DNA of 64,000 bases from Crenobacter intestini (GCF_004919095.1 NZ_STGJ01000012.1:61793-125792), one strand, 5' to 3'; counted from the stretch's first letter, positions 38,794 through 48,218 are shown. Numbers and translations: made by a program. The notes: a model not told the origin generated them from the letters alone.

Positions 38794-39435
38794 ATGCACG
38801 GCAACTACTTCGTTACCGGTACCGACACCGAGATCGGCAAGACGCATGGCGCGGTCAGGCTGATCGCGCACTTGCAGCGGCAGGGCAAGACGGTGCTGGC
38901 GATGAAGCCGGTCGCCTCCGGCTGCGAGCGGCTGGCGGACGGCAGCTGGCACAACGACGACGTCGCGCGGCTATGTGCCGCGACCGGGCAGGCCGACCTT
39001 GCGCTGATGAATCCCTACCGCTTCGAGCCTGCGGTGTCGCCGCACATCGCCGCGCGCGAGGCGGGCGTCGACATTTCGCTTGAGCACATCGCCGCTTGCT
39101 ACCGCAAGCTTGCCGGCCAGGCCGACTGCGTGCTGGTCGAGGGTGCCGGCGGCTGGCTCGCGCCGCTGAGCGACACCCTGTACATGGAAGACCTCGCGCG
39201 CGCGCTGGAATTGCCGGTGATCCTGGTCGTCGGCATGAAGCTTGGCTGCATCAACCACGCGCTGCTGACCGCGCGCGCGGTCCGCGCGTCCGGCTGCACC
39301 TTCGCCGGCTGGGTCGCCAACCGGCTCTCCGCCGCGCAGCCGCGTTACGCGGAAAACCTGGCGACGCTCACCGCGGCGCTGGGCATGCCCCCCTTGCTCG
39401 AATTGCCGTGGGAAGGCGGCGCGGACGCCGCCTGA
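38794..39435 (+). CDS. bioD: Dethiobiotin synthetase
   Basis: BioD closes the ureido ring of dethiobiotin from 7,8-diaminononanoate, CO2 and ATP, the penultimate step of biotin synthesis. The 213-residue P-loop protein has GTDTEIGKT at residues 9-17, KPVASGCE around 38-45, and VEGAGGWLAPL near 115. The ATG is preceded by AGGGGG. No other bio genes are adjacent, and I see no BirA-type operator upstream. Confidence 0.95.
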   Translation: MHGNYFVTGTDTEIGKTHGAVRLIAHLQRQGKTVLAMKPVASGCERLADGSWHNDDVARLCAATGQADLALMNPYRFEPAVSPHIAAREAGVDISLEHIAACYRKLAGQADCVLVEGAGGWLAPLSDTLYMEDLARALELPVILVVGMKLGCINHALLTARAVRASGCTFAGWVANRLSAAQPRYAENLATLTAALGMPPLLELPWEGGADAA

Positions 39436-39492
39436 GCGCGGGCAAGCGGTGTTACAATGGCGCGCATTTCAATGCACGCCCGACCGCCCGCC

Positions 39493-40068
39493 ATGCAGCT
39501 ACTCAAAGACAAGATCCTGACCGACGGCCGACTGCTCGACGGTTACGTCCTCAAGGTCGACAACTTCCTCAACCACCAGCTCGACGTCGCCCTGCTCGAC
39601 GCGATGGGCGCCGAATTCGCCCGCCGCTTCGCCGGCGTCAAGGTCGACAAGATCCTGACCGTCGAGGCATCCGGCATCGCGGTGGCAGTGATGGCCGCGC
39701 GCCATTTCGGCAACGTGCCGGTGGTGTTCGCCAAGAAGACCGAGAGCCTGACGCTGGACAAGGACGCGTACGAGAGCGACGTCTACTCGTTCACCAAGCA
39801 GAAGACCTACCGCGTGCGCGTGTCGCGCCGCTACCTGTCGGCCGGCGAGCAGGTGCTGGTCCTTGACGACTTCCTCGCCAACGGCCACGCCGCCTGCGGG
39901 CTGATCGACATCGTGCGCCAGGCCGGCGCCGAGGTGGCCGGGGTCGGCATCGTGATCGAGAAGGGCTTCCAGAGTGGCCGCGCGCTGATCGAGGAAGCCG
40001 GCGTCAGCCGCGTCGAGTCGCTGGCCATCCTCAAAAGCATCGCCGAGGGCAAGATCGAATTCGCCTGA
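39493..40068 (+). CDS. xpt: Xanthine phosphoribosyltransferase (Xpt type)
   Basis: The 191-residue type I phosphoribosyltransferase converts xanthine and PRPP to XMP. It belongs to the Bacillus-type Xpt family, with the PRPP loop [17 protein letters not shown] (about 118-134) and N-terminal [15 protein letters not shown]. It can capture xanthine formed by the guanine deaminase encoded at 25.9 kb. The ATG at 39493 is chosen because a TACAAT promoter box lies at 39453-39458, overlapping the only earlier in-frame start. Confidence 0.94.
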   Translation: MQLLKDKILTDGRLLDGYVLKVDNFLNHQLDVALLDAMGAEFARRFAGVKVDKILTVEASGIAVAVMAARHFGNVPVVFAKKTESLTLDKDAYESDVYSFTKQKTYRVRVSRRYLSAGEQVLVLDDFLANGHAACGLIDIVRQAGAEVAGVGIVIEKGFQSGRALIEEAGVSRVESLAILKSIAEGKIEFA

Positions 40069-40084
40069 TCCGGCCCGTTCAACC

Positions 40085-40116
40085 AAAAACCCCCGCTTGG
40101 CAAAGCGGGGGTTTTT
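40085..40116. terminator. Bidirectional terminator between xpt and small lipoprotein
   Basis: AAAAACCCCCGCTT pairs with AAGCGGGGGTTTTT around a GGCA loop, giving A and T tracts on both sides. It closes both convergent genes. Confidence 0.92.
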
Positions 40117-40132
40117 GTTTTTAACGGGCGCT

Positions 40133-40447
40133 TTACTGTGGCATGCGCGCGGTGAATACGCGGTTGCCGGCGACGCTGCCGACAAACGGTGCGCCCGCGT
40201 TTTCGGCGGTCGGCAGTACGCCGCTCATGGTCGCCGCCTTGCCAGCGGCGGTGGTGCCGGTGCACACCAGGGTCACCGCGTCGCCCTGGTTCTCGCAGGC
40301 GAGGGGTCCGGCCAGCGGGTGGCCTGCGTCGGCGAACCACTGGCTGCCGTAGGCGGCAACGTTGCTGCGGTAGGTTGGCGCCATCATGCTCTGGCAGCCG
40401 GCGACAAGCAGCAGCAGGGCAGGCACGGCAAGCAGACGAGTCTTCAT
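40133..40447 (-). CDS. Small uncharacterised lipoprotein
   Basis: The 104-residue precursor has a lipoprotein signal with LVAGC at residues 14-18 and a short mature domain of about 86 residues with two further cysteines (CENQGD and LVCTG) that may form a disulfide. I do not recognise the family. It is a single gene convergent with xpt and divergent from the cox operon. Confidence 0.7.
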   Translation of the reverse strand: MKTRLLAVPALLLLVAGCQSMMAPTYRSNVAAYGSQWFADAGHPLAGPLACENQGDAVTLVCTGTTAAGKAATMSGVLPTAENAGAPFVGSVAGNRVFTARMPQ

Positions 40448-40627
40448 GGCTCTCTCCAGTCAGGTTGGGGTGTTCCCCGTTGTATCGCTCCCTCGTCACT
40501 GTTGCAAGGCGCAATCGGTGTTTCTTGTTTTATACGGAAACAGTCCTAGCATCAAAAAAACCGGCTGGCATGACACGGCCGGCAACAGACCATTTGGGGG
40601 CGGCTGCCCCTGCGCGAAGGGGGAAAC

Positions 40628-41740
40628 ATGCCGCCTGTCCTGCCTGTCCTGCTGCTGGCCGTGCTGGCGTCGACTGCCGTGCGTGCGAACCAGCTCAACC
40701 TGCAGACGCCGGTGACGCCGGTCGCCCGCGACGTCTACGACCTGCACACCCTGCTGCTCTACATCACGATCGCCATCGTCGTCGCCGTGTTCGGCGTCAT
40801 GTTCTACGCGATCGTCCGCCACCGCAAATCCGCGGGCCACCAGGCCAAGCAATTCCACGAGAACACCACGGTCGAGGTGGTCTGGACGGTGGTGCCGCTG
40901 CTGATCCTGATCGGCATGGCGTGGCCGGCGACCCGTGTGGTGCTCGCGCAGAAGCAGACGCGCGGCGAGGACATGACGGTCAAGGTTACCGGCTACCAGT
41001 GGAAGTGGCAGTACGACTACCTGGACGACGGCTTGGCTTTCATGAGCCACCTGACAACGCCGCGCGACGGCACGCTGAAGACCGCCGGCGGCCCCTACCT
41101 GCTCGAGGTGGACGAGCCGCTCGTCGTGCCGGTCGGGCAGAAGGTGCGCCTGCTGTTGACCGCCAACGACGTGATCCACTCATGGTGGGTGCCGGCCTTC
41201 GGCGTCAAGCAGGACGCGATCCCCGGCTTCGTGCGCGAGGCGTGGTTCAAGGCGGACACGCCGGGTACCTACCGCGGCCAGTGTGCCGAGCTGTGCGGCA
41301 AGGACCACGGCTACATGCCCATCGTGGTCGAGGTGAAACCCGAGGCCGAATACGCGAGCTGGCTCACGGCCAAGAAGGCGCAGCTGGCGGCGCAGGCGGA
41401 CGACCCGGCCAAGGTGTGGAAGCTCGACGAAGCGGTCAGGCGCGGCGAGGAGGTGTACCGCAAGAACTGCGTGGCCTGTCATATGGAAGACGGCAAGGGC
41501 GTGCCTGGCACCTTCCCGGCGCTCTCCGGCAGCGTGGTCGCGACCGGGCCGGTCGCCGCGCACATCGACATCGTGCTCAACGGCAGCCGCAAGAACGCGG
41601 CGATGGCGGCGTGGGGCAAGCAGCTGTCGGACACCGAGATCGCGGCGGTGATCACCTACGAGCGCAACGCCTGGGGCAACCGGGACGAGAAGGTGGTGCA
41701 GCCGAAAGACATCAAGGCCGCCCGTGGCGGCCAGGCGTAA
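40628..41740 (+). CDS. coxB: Cytochrome c oxidase subunit II with C-terminal cytochrome c domain
   Basis: The 370-residue subunit has a signal peptide, two membrane helices (about 40-62 and 85-105) and a periplasmic cupredoxin domain. The binuclear CuA centre is complete: His in HSWWVP, Cys219, Cys223, His227 and Met230. The extra C-terminal domain carries a haem c site CVACH at 281-285, so this is a caa3-type subunit II that can accept electrons through its own haem. It opens a long cox operon; the leader of about 180 bases shows no gene. Confidence 0.97.
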   Translation: MPPVLPVLLLAVLASTAVRANQLNLQTPVTPVARDVYDLHTLLLYITIAIVVAVFGVMFYAIVRHRKSAGHQAKQFHENTTVEVVWTVVPLLILIGMAWPATRVVLAQKQTRGEDMTVKVTGYQWKWQYDYLDDGLAFMSHLTTPRDGTLKTAGGPYLLEVDEPLVVPVGQKVRLLLTANDVIHSWWVPAFGVKQDAIPGFVREAWFKADTPGTYRGQCAELCGKDHGYMPIVVEVKPEAEYASWLTAKKAQLAAQADDPAKVWKLDEAVRRGEEVYRKNCVACHMEDGKGVPGTFPALSGSVVATGPVAAHIDIVLNGSRKNAAMAAWGKQLSDTEIAAVITYERNAWGNRDEKVVQPKDIKAARGGQA

Positions 41741-41750
41741 GGAGAAAGCG

Positions 41751-43382
41751 ATGGCGACCGTCGAAGACAGCGCGCACCTGCCACACGACGCGCACGACAA
41801 ACCGAGCGGCTGGGCGCGCTGGGTGTACGCGACCAACCACAAGGACATCGGCACGCTCTACCTGTGGTTCGCGTTCGCCATGTTCATCTCGGGCGGGGTG
41901 ATGGCCTTGGCGATCCGCGCCGAGCTGTTCATGCCGGGGCTGCAGTTCTGGCAACCCGAACTCTTCAACCAGCTCACCACCTTGCATGGCCTGGTGATGG
42001 TGTTCGGCGCGATCATGCCGGCATTTACCGGCCTCGCCAACTGGATGCTGCCCCTGATGATCGGTGCGCCGGACATGGCGTTCGCGCGCATGAACAACTG
42101 GAGCTTCTGGCTGTTGCCGCCGGCGGCGCTCTTGCTGATCCTGTCGTTCTGGGTGCCCGGCGGCGCGGCGGCGGCCGGCTGGACGCTGTACGCGCCCTTG
42201 TCGACGCAGGGCGGCATGGGGATGGACATGACCATCTTCGCGATCCACATCCTCGGCGTGAGCTCGGTGATGGGCGCGATCAACATCGTCGTCACCGTGC
42301 TCAACCTGCGCGCGTCCGGCATGGGGCTGATGCAGATGCCGATGTTCGCGTGGGCGAGCCTGATCACCGCCTACCTGATCATCGCGGTGATGCCGGTGCT
42401 CGCCGGCGTGGTGACCATGGTGTTGACCGACCGCCACTTCGGCACCCACTTCTTCAACGCGGCCGGCGGCGGCGACCCGGTGATGTACCAGCACATCTTC
42501 TGGTTCTTCGGCCACCCCGAGGTCTACATCATGGCGTTGCCGGCGTTCGGCATCGTCAGCCAGGTGATCCCGACCTTCGCGCGCAAGCCGCTGTTCGGCT
42601 ACGCGTCGATGGTGTACGCGACCGCCAGCATCGCCATCCTGAGCTTCATGGTGTGGGCGCACCACATGTTCACCACCGGCATGCCAGCGACCGCGCAGCT
42701 CTTCTTCATGTACGCGACCATGCTGATCGCGGTGCCGACCGGGGTGAAGGTGTTCAACTGGGTGGCAACCATGTGGGAGGGCAGCATGACCTTCGAGACG
42801 CCGATGCTGTTCGCCATCGGTTTCGTGATGCTGTTCACCATCGGCGGGCTGTCCGGGGTGATCCTGTCGGTGGCGGCGGTCGACGTCCAGTTGCAGGACA
42901 GCTACTACGTGGTCGCCCACTTCCACTACGTGCTGGTCGCCGGCGCCCTGTTCAGCCTGTTCGCCGCCGTCTACTACTGGTTCCCCAAGATGACGGGGAA
43001 GATGTATTCGGAGGGGCTTGGCAAGCTGCACTTCTGGTGGTCGCTCTTGTGGTTCAACGTCACCTTCTTCCCGATGCACTTCCTGGGGCTGGCCGGCATG
43101 CCGCGGCGCATCCCCGACTACGCGCTGCAGTTTACCGACTTCAACGCGATCGCCAGCGTGGGCGCGATGATGTTCGGCCTGGGGCAGCTGATCTTCTTCT
43201 ACAACATGGTGCGCTCGATCAAGCACGGCAAGGAGGCACCGCAACTGCCGTGGGAGGGCGCCAACACCCTCGAATGGAAGATCCCGACGCCGGCGCCCTA
43301 CCACAGCTTTGTCGAGGCGCCCGAGCTTAAGGCCGGCGACAACGGGGTGATCCTCTCCATGCAAGGCGGCGAGCACCACTGA
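41751..43382 (+). CDS. coxA: Cytochrome c oxidase subunit I
   Basis: The 543-residue catalytic subunit has twelve membrane helices and holds haem a, haem a3 and CuB. Visible ligands include the His of TTLHGLVMVFG, the CuB/cross-linked Tyr region HPEVYIMALPAFG, the HH pair in VWAHHMF, and the haem ligands in VVAHFHYVL. The ATG at 41751 has AAGGAGAAAG before it. Confidence 0.98.
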   Translation: MATVEDSAHLPHDAHDKPSGWARWVYATNHKDIGTLYLWFAFAMFISGGVMALAIRAELFMPGLQFWQPELFNQLTTLHGLVMVFGAIMPAFTGLANWMLPLMIGAPDMAFARMNNWSFWLLPPAALLLILSFWVPGGAAAAGWTLYAPLSTQGGMGMDMTIFAIHILGVSSVMGAINIVVTVLNLRASGMGLMQMPMFAWASLITAYLIIAVMPVLAGVVTMVLTDRHFGTHFFNAAGGGDPVMYQHIFWFFGHPEVYIMALPAFGIVSQVIPTFARKPLFGYASMVYATASIAILSFMVWAHHMFTTGMPATAQLFFMYATMLIAVPTGVKVFNWVATMWEGSMTFETPMLFAIGFVMLFTIGGLSGVILSVAAVDVQLQDSYYVVAHFHYVLVAGALFSLFAAVYYWFPKMTGKMYSEGLGKLHFWWSLLWFNVTFFPMHFLGLAGMPRRIPDYALQFTDFNAIASVGAMMFGLGQLIFFYNMVRSIKHGKEAPQLPWEGANTLEWKIPTPAPYHSFVEAPELKAGDNGVILSMQGGEHH

Positions 43383-43392
43383 GGAGACGGCG

Positions 43393-43920
43393 ATGGTCTC
43401 GCGTACCGACAACCGCATCCTGCTGCGCAAGTTCCTGCTGATCGCGCTGTTGATGTTCGGCTTCGCGTGGGCGCTGGTGCCCCTGTACCGGGTGATCTGC
43501 GAGGTGACCGGCGTCAACCAGCTCGTCAAGGCGGGCGAGGCGCCGCAGCAGGACGTGGTGGCCGGCGTGCCGGTGACGCTCGACTTCGACGCCACCGTGC
43601 AGCCGGGCCTGCCGTGGCAGGTGGTGCCGCTGGTCCGCCGTGTCGAGGGGCGCACCGGCGAGTTCATCCGCGTCGACTACGAGATCACCAACCGCAGCGA
43701 TAAGCGTGTGGTTGGCCAGGCGGTACCGCGCTACCTGCCGGCGGCGGCCGGGCCGCATGTGCAGAAGCTTGACTGCTTCTGCTTCAGGGAACAGGCGTTC
43801 GAGCCGGGCGAGACGCGCCGCTTCCCGGTGGTGTTCGTCGTCGACAAGGCGCTGCCGGCTGAGATCGGCCGCATCACGCTGGCGTATTCGGTGTTCTCGC
43901 TGCCGGGGCGGGAACCCTAG
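43393..43920 (+). CDS. ctaG: Cytochrome c oxidase assembly protein CtaG/Cox11
   Basis: The 175-residue protein has one N-terminal membrane helix (about 12-33) and a periplasmic Ig-like domain that delivers copper to CuB of subunit I. The copper-binding CFCF motif is present at about residues 127-130. It lies 10 bases after coxA. Confidence 0.96.
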   Translation: MVSRTDNRILLRKFLLIALLMFGFAWALVPLYRVICEVTGVNQLVKAGEAPQQDVVAGVPVTLDFDATVQPGLPWQVVPLVRRVEGRTGEFIRVDYEITNRSDKRVVGQAVPRYLPAAAGPHVQKLDCFCFREQAFEPGETRRFPVVFVVDKALPAEIGRITLAYSVFSLPGREP

Positions 43921-44109
43921 GTGCGGCTCGCTCAGGCGCTGCGCGCGGTGCTCGCGGCGTTTTTCGGCGTGCGGCGTGGCCGTGCAGCGGGTGCGGACCG
44001 TGCGCTGAAGGGGTGGGAGGTGGTGGTGGCGGCGCTGCTGGTCGCGCTGTTGGCCGCCGTCCTGTTGTGGGGTTTGGTGCGCGGCATCGTCGCCGTCGCG
44101 GGAGGCTAG
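43921..44109 (+). CDS. DUF2970 small membrane protein
   Basis: The GTG-started, 62-residue protein has an amphipathic AVLAAFFGVRRGR segment followed by one membrane helix. This matches DUF2970, regularly found between ctaG and coxC in betaproteobacteria, function unknown. It begins immediately after the ctaG stop. Confidence 0.85.
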   Translation: MRLAQALRAVLAAFFGVRRGRAAGADRALKGWEVVVAALLVALLAAVLLWGLVRGIVAVAGG

Positions 44110-44111
44110 GG

Positions 44112-45005
44112 ATGCAAGGTCATGAAGTTGCCGACAACGGGCACGGCGCCGACGCGGCCGCGCGGCAGACCCGTTACTACGTGCCGTCGCCGTCGCGCTG
44201 GCCGCTGGTCGGCGCACTCGCGCTGTTCTGTCTGGGGCTGGGCGCCGCTTTCGCCTTGAACGGCGTGCTGGTCGGCCCGTGGTCGCTGGCCATCGGCGCC
44301 GCCATCTTTGTATGGATGCTCGTCGGCTGGTTCGGCGACGTGGTGCGCGAGAGCCGTGCCGGCGCCTACCGTGCGCGCGAGGACATGTCGTTCCGCTGGG
44401 GGATGGGCTGGTTCATCTTCTCCGAGGTGATGTTCTTCGCCGCCTTCTTCGGCGCGCTCTACTACGTGCGGGTGATCTCGGTGCCCGAACTGGGCGACGC
44501 CGCGCACAAGCTGCTCTACCCGGACTTCAACCCGGCCTGGCCGCTGGTCACCGCGCCGGGCCTGCCGGCGGGCTACCAGGCGATGGGCGCGTGGGGCTTG
44601 CCCGCGCTCAACACGGCCATCCTGCTCACCTCAGGCGCCACGCTGACCTGGGCGCACTGGGCGCTGCTCTCCGGCAGGCGCAGCCGGCTGCTCACCGGCC
44701 TCGGCGCGACCGTGCTGCTGGGCGTGCTCTTTTTGCTGCTGCAGGCGTACGAGTACCGGCACGCCATGCACGAGCTGGGGCTGACCTTCGCCTCCGGCGC
44801 GTACGGGATGACCTTCTACATGATGACCGGCTTTCACGGCCTGCACGTGCTGGTCGGCACGCTGATCCTGGCGGTGATCTGGCTGCGCGTGGCGCGCGGC
44901 GACTTTGACGCGCGCCACCACTTCGGCTTCGAGGCAGCCGCGTGGTACTGGCACTTCGTCGACGTGGTGTGGCTGCTGTTGTTCGTGTTCGTCTACTGGC
45001 TGTAG
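44112..45005 (+). CDS. coxC: Cytochrome c oxidase subunit III
   Basis: The 297-residue subunit has seven membrane helices, with FIFSEVMFFAAFF, an ALNTAILLTSG segment, GFHGLHVLVGT and the terminal YWHFVDVVWLLLFVFVYW. It stabilises subunit I and guides proton uptake. The start at 44112 is two bases after the DUF2970 gene. Confidence 0.97.
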   Translation: MQGHEVADNGHGADAAARQTRYYVPSPSRWPLVGALALFCLGLGAAFALNGVLVGPWSLAIGAAIFVWMLVGWFGDVVRESRAGAYRAREDMSFRWGMGWFIFSEVMFFAAFFGALYYVRVISVPELGDAAHKLLYPDFNPAWPLVTAPGLPAGYQAMGAWGLPALNTAILLTSGATLTWAHWALLSGRRSRLLTGLGATVLLGVLFLLLQAYEYRHAMHELGLTFASGAYGMTFYMMTGFHGLHVLVGTLILAVIWLRVARGDFDARHHFGFEAAAWYWHFVDVVWLLLFVFVYWL

Positions 45006-45007
45006 GG

Positions 45008-45196
45008 CTAGCGGCCCCACCAGCCGAGCGCGCCGCCGCCGATGAGCAGGGCGAACAACAGCCCGGACAGCGCGACGCGTACCGTCAACAGCCGCGCGAG
45101 GCGCGCAGGATCAGTTTGCGGGCGCATCAGCGCGGCAAGGCCAGAGAAGAGGGCGTAGAGGATGGCGACGACGACGGCAGCGAGCAAGGCTTTCAC
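45008..45196 (-). CDS. DUF2909 twin-transmembrane protein
   Basis: The 62-residue protein is two membrane helices joined by a charged loop (RPQTDPARLARLLTVR). This fits the DUF2909 twin-transmembrane family, found antiparallel inside betaproteobacterial cox clusters. The GTG start at 45196 has GGGGGGAG before it; longer frames run antisense to the next gene. It is the only gene of the cluster on the minus strand. Confidence 0.82.
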   Translation of the reverse strand: MKALLAAVVVAILYALFSGLAALMRPQTDPARLARLLTVRVALSGLLFALLIGGGALGWWGR

Positions 45197-45218
45197 GAAA
45201 GGCTCCCCCCAGGGACGT

Positions 45219-45845
45219 TTGCTCAAGTCTAGTGCGCTGTGGCTGCTCTGCCTGTTGCCGTTCGCGCTGGCCGCCTGGCAGTGGCAGCGCGGCGCATCGC
45301 GCGGCGCCGAGCTCGCGGCACTGGCCGCCGCCGCCGCTCGCGCGCCCTTGCCGGTGGACGCCCTCGCTACCGCCGAACCCGGCCGGCGCGCCGCCTTCGC
45401 GGGCCAACTGGCGGGGCCGGCGCTGTTCTGGCGGCAGATGGACGGGCGGGTGCGGGTCTGGCTGCCGCTACGGCTGGCGGACGGCCGCCACCTGATGGTC
45501 GACGCGGGGCAGGGCGAGGCGGGGGGCGAGCTGCCTGCGCGGCTATCGGGCAGCGGGTCCTGGCAGCGCTGGCCGCGGCCGTTCACCCTCGCCGGTGCCG
45601 TGCACGGCGCGGCGGGCGAGGTCGACGCGCCGGACACCGCCGCGCTCGCCGTGCGCTACCCGGGCCTGTTGGCGGGGGTGCTGGTGATGGCGCCGCCGCT
45701 TGCGGGGCTTGCCGCGTCGCCGCTGCGCCCCGCGTTCGATCCGCGCCGTCACTATGGCTACGCCTTGCAATGGCTGCTGTTGGGGCTCTTGCTCGCGCCG
45801 CTCGCGTGGCGGCTGACCGTTTCCTCCAGGAGGACCACTCCATGA
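45219..45845 (+). CDS. SURF1-family cytochrome oxidase assembly protein
   Basis: The 208-residue protein has two membrane helices flanking a periplasmic domain, opening with AAWQWQRGASRGAEL and closing with RHYGYALQWLLLGLLLAP, both SURF1-like. SURF1 helps insert haem a into subunit I. It is somewhat short for the family. The TTG at 45219 with AGGG upstream avoids overlap with the divergent DUF2909 gene; an ATG at 45162 in the same frame would overlap it. Its stop overlaps the next start (ATGA). Confidence 0.85.
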   Translation: MLKSSALWLLCLLPFALAAWQWQRGASRGAELAALAAAAARAPLPVDALATAEPGRRAAFAGQLAGPALFWRQMDGRVRVWLPLRLADGRHLMVDAGQGEAGGELPARLSGSGSWQRWPRPFTLAGAVHGAAGEVDAPDTAALAVRYPGLLAGVLVMAPPLAGLAASPLRPAFDPRRHYGYALQWLLLGLLLAPLAWRLTVSSRRTTP

Positions 45846-46288
45846 CGCCCCGCGGAAAACTCGCATCAATCTTCGTCTTGTGCGTATCCCCGGTCGTGCT
45901 GTCGACCGCGCTGTATTTCGGCGCGCCGCCGGCGGGCGGCAAGAGTTACGGCACCCTGTTGCCGACGCGGCCGTTCGCCGACGCCGCCCCGGGCGCCTGG
46001 CCTGCCGGGCGCTGGGTGCTGGTGCAGTACGAGGCGGCGCCCTGTGACGCCGCCTGCCGCGACCGGCTCGCCGGCCTCGAACGCATCCGCGTCGCGCAGG
46101 GCGAGCAGTCGAACCGGCTGGCCACCCTGCAGCTCTCCGCGGCGGGCAAGGCGCCGGGCAGCCGGGTGCTGGTCGACCCGCGGGGCAACCAGGTGCTCGC
46201 CTATCCGGCGTCGGCCGACCCGGTGCGCCTGATCCGCGAGGTCGGCAAGGTGATCAAGACCAATAACGGCCTCGGGCGGGAGGGCTGA
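45842..46288 (+). CDS. Cox-cluster membrane-anchored protein of unknown function
   Basis: The 148-residue protein has one N-terminal helix and a periplasmic domain that resembles a degenerate thioredoxin/SCO fold: RWVLVQYEAAPCDAACRDRLAGLERIR places a Cys-x3-Cys pair (positions about 71 and 75) where SCO has CxxxC. Related genes occur at this spot in other betaproteobacterial cox operons. A copper or thiol role is inference. Confidence 0.75.
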   Translation: MTPRGKLASIFVLCVSPVVLSTALYFGAPPAGGKSYGTLLPTRPFADAAPGAWPAGRWVLVQYEAAPCDAACRDRLAGLERIRVAQGEQSNRLATLQLSAAGKAPGSRVLVDPRGNQVLAYPASADPVRLIREVGKVIKTNNGLGREG

Positions 46289-46290
46289 AG

Positions 46291-47322
46291 ATGGGGAAGA
46301 TGCCCGCCAATATGCGCCGCCTGCTGTGGCTCGCGCTGCTGGTCGCCTGCGTGGTGGTGCCCTTGGGCGCCTACGTGCGGCTGTCGGACGCCGGGCTTGG
46401 CTGCCCGGACTGGCCGGGCTGCTACGGCAAGCTCAGCCCGGCGCACGCGCGCGACGTGATCGTCGACGTGCACGCGGCCGACCCGCACGGGCCGGTCAGC
46501 CTTGCCAAGGCGTGGAAGGAGATGAGCCACCGCTACCTTGCCTCAGCGCTGGGGCTGGTCATCGTCGGCATCGCGTGGCTGGCGTGGCGCCAGCGCACGC
46601 AGCGCCTGCTCGCCGGCACGTTGCTCGCGGCGGTGGTATTTCAGGGGCTGCTTGGCATGTGGACGGTGACCCTGCTGCTGAAACCGGCGATCGTCAGCCT
46701 GCACCTGATCGGCGGCATATCGATTGTCGCGCTGATTGCGGCGCTGCTCACCCGCGCCAGCCTCGCGCCGCTGCCGGCGCCGCCGCCTACGCGGGCGCTT
46801 GCCTGGGCGCTGGTCGCCGCGGTGGCCGTGCAGGTGTTGCTCGGCGGCTGGGTGACGTCCAACTACGCGGCGCCTGCCTGCCAGGGCTTCCCGCAGTGCA
46901 ATGGTGCGTGGTGGCCGGAGGGCATGGACTTTACGGCTGCGCTGCACGTGACGCGTGCGCTGGGCGAGGGGCCGGACGGCACGCCGCTTGCCTGGGGCGC
47001 GCTGGTCGCCATCCACTGGCTGCACCGGGCGGGTGCGCTGCTGCTCAGCGTGCTGCTCGCCGCGCTCTTGTGGCACACCCGCGCGGAGCCCGCGTGGCGG
47101 GCGAGCCGGTGGCTGTTGTTGAGCCTGTGGGCGCTGCAAGTGGGCTTGGGTGTCGCCAACGTGGTGTTCGCGCTGCCGCTGCCGCTGGCGGTGGCGCACA
47201 ACGCGGGGGCGATGCTGCTCGCGGCGGGCGTGCTGTCGGTGGCGGTGCGCGCCCGCGCGCCGCTGACGGCAGCCATCGGCCGCCGTCTCTATCAATTCGG
47301 CCAGCAGGGGGGCGTGCGATGA
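46291..47322 (+). CDS. ctaA: Haem A synthase (COX15/CtaA)
   Basis: The 343-residue membrane protein has eight helices and oxidises haem O to haem A. Haem-ligating histidines appear in EMSHRYLAS, SLHLIGG, IHWLHRAGA and VAHNAGA, and the paired Cys of LGCPDWPGC and PACQGFPQC are typical. It overlaps ctaB by four bases. Confidence 0.96.
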   Translation: MGKMPANMRRLLWLALLVACVVVPLGAYVRLSDAGLGCPDWPGCYGKLSPAHARDVIVDVHAADPHGPVSLAKAWKEMSHRYLASALGLVIVGIAWLAWRQRTQRLLAGTLLAAVVFQGLLGMWTVTLLLKPAIVSLHLIGGISIVALIAALLTRASLAPLPAPPPTRALAWALVAAVAVQVLLGGWVTSNYAAPACQGFPQCNGAWWPEGMDFTAALHVTRALGEGPDGTPLAWGALVAIHWLHRAGALLLSVLLAALLWHTRAEPAWRASRWLLLSLWALQVGLGVANVVFALPLPLAVAHNAGAMLLAAGVLSVAVRARAPLTAAIGRRLYQFGQQGGVR

Positions 47323-48218
47323 CGACGATGCAGGCAGGACGGGTGGTAGCGCTGCCCGCGCAACTGTGGCGGCTTGCCAAGCCGCGGGTGGTGCTGTTGA
47401 TCGTGTTCTGCGCGGTGATCGGCATGCTGCTCGCGACGCCGGGCCTGCCGGAACCGGGCCTGCTCATCGCCGCGACGCTGGGCATCGGGCTGGTCGCTGG
47501 CGCCGCCGCGATGGTCAACTGCCTGGTCGAGCGCACGGTCGACGCGCGGATGCGCCGCACCCGTAGCCGAGCCACCGCCAGCGGCGAGGCGGGCTTCGCG
47601 CTGGTGCTGACGGTCGCGCTCGGGGCAGGAGGCTTGGGCATGGCGCTGTTGGTGGGCTTCGTCAACGCGCTGACCGCGTGGCTGACGCTGGCCACCTTCG
47701 TCGGCTACGCCATCGTCTATACCCTGCTGCTCAAGCCGAACACGCCGCAGAACATCGTGATCGGCGGCGCCAGCGGTGCGATGCCGCCGATTCTCGGCTG
47801 GGCGGCGGCGACCGGCGAGGTCGGCGCGATGGCGATGGTGCTGTTCCTGATCATCTACGCGTGGACGCCGCCGCACTTCTGGGCACTCGCGCTGTACCGG
47901 CGTGACGAGTACCGCGCCGCCGGGCTGCCGATGCTGCCGCTTACCCACGGCGAGCGCTTCACCACGCTGTCCATGCTGCTCTACGCGTGGCTGCTCGCCG
48001 CGGTCAGCCTGCTGCCGGTCGCGCTGGGCGAGAGCGGCATGCTTTATCTCACGGCCGCTCTGGTGCTGAACGCGCGCTTTATCGGCATTGCACGCAAATT
48101 GCATATAAACTACGCCGACGAGACCGCGCGGCGCATGTTCCGGCAGTCGATCAGCTACCTTACGCTGATGTTCTCCGCGCTGCTTATCGACCATTACTGG
48201 ATGATCCCCGTCAGCTGA
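47319..48218 (+). CDS. ctaB: Protohaem IX farnesyltransferase (haem O synthase)
   Basis: The 299-residue UbiA-family prenyltransferase attaches farnesyl to protohaem IX. Aspartate-rich and basic motifs are visible: NCLVERTVDARMRRTRSR (about 67-84) and the second YRRDEYRAAGLPMLP. Nine hydrophobic helices. The product feeds CtaA encoded just upstream. Confidence 0.96.
   Translation: MTTMQAGRVVALPAQLWRLAKPRVVLLIVFCAVIGMLLATPGLPEPGLLIAATLGIGLVAGAAAMVNCLVERTVDARMRRTRSRATASGEAGFALVLTVALGAGGLGMALLVGFVNALTAWLTLATFVGYAIVYTLLLKPNTPQNIVIGGASGAMPPILGWAAATGEVGAMAMVLFLIIYAWTPPHFWALALYRRDEYRAAGLPMLPLTHGERFTTLSMLLYAWLLAAVSLLPVALGESGMLYLTAALVLNARFIGIARKLHINYADETARRMFRQSISYLTLMFSALLIDHYWMIPVS

Noticed and set aside
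39421..39492. Purine riboswitch upstream of xpt
   Set aside because: The interval is too short once the TACAAT box is placed, and the conserved loop sequences are not seen.
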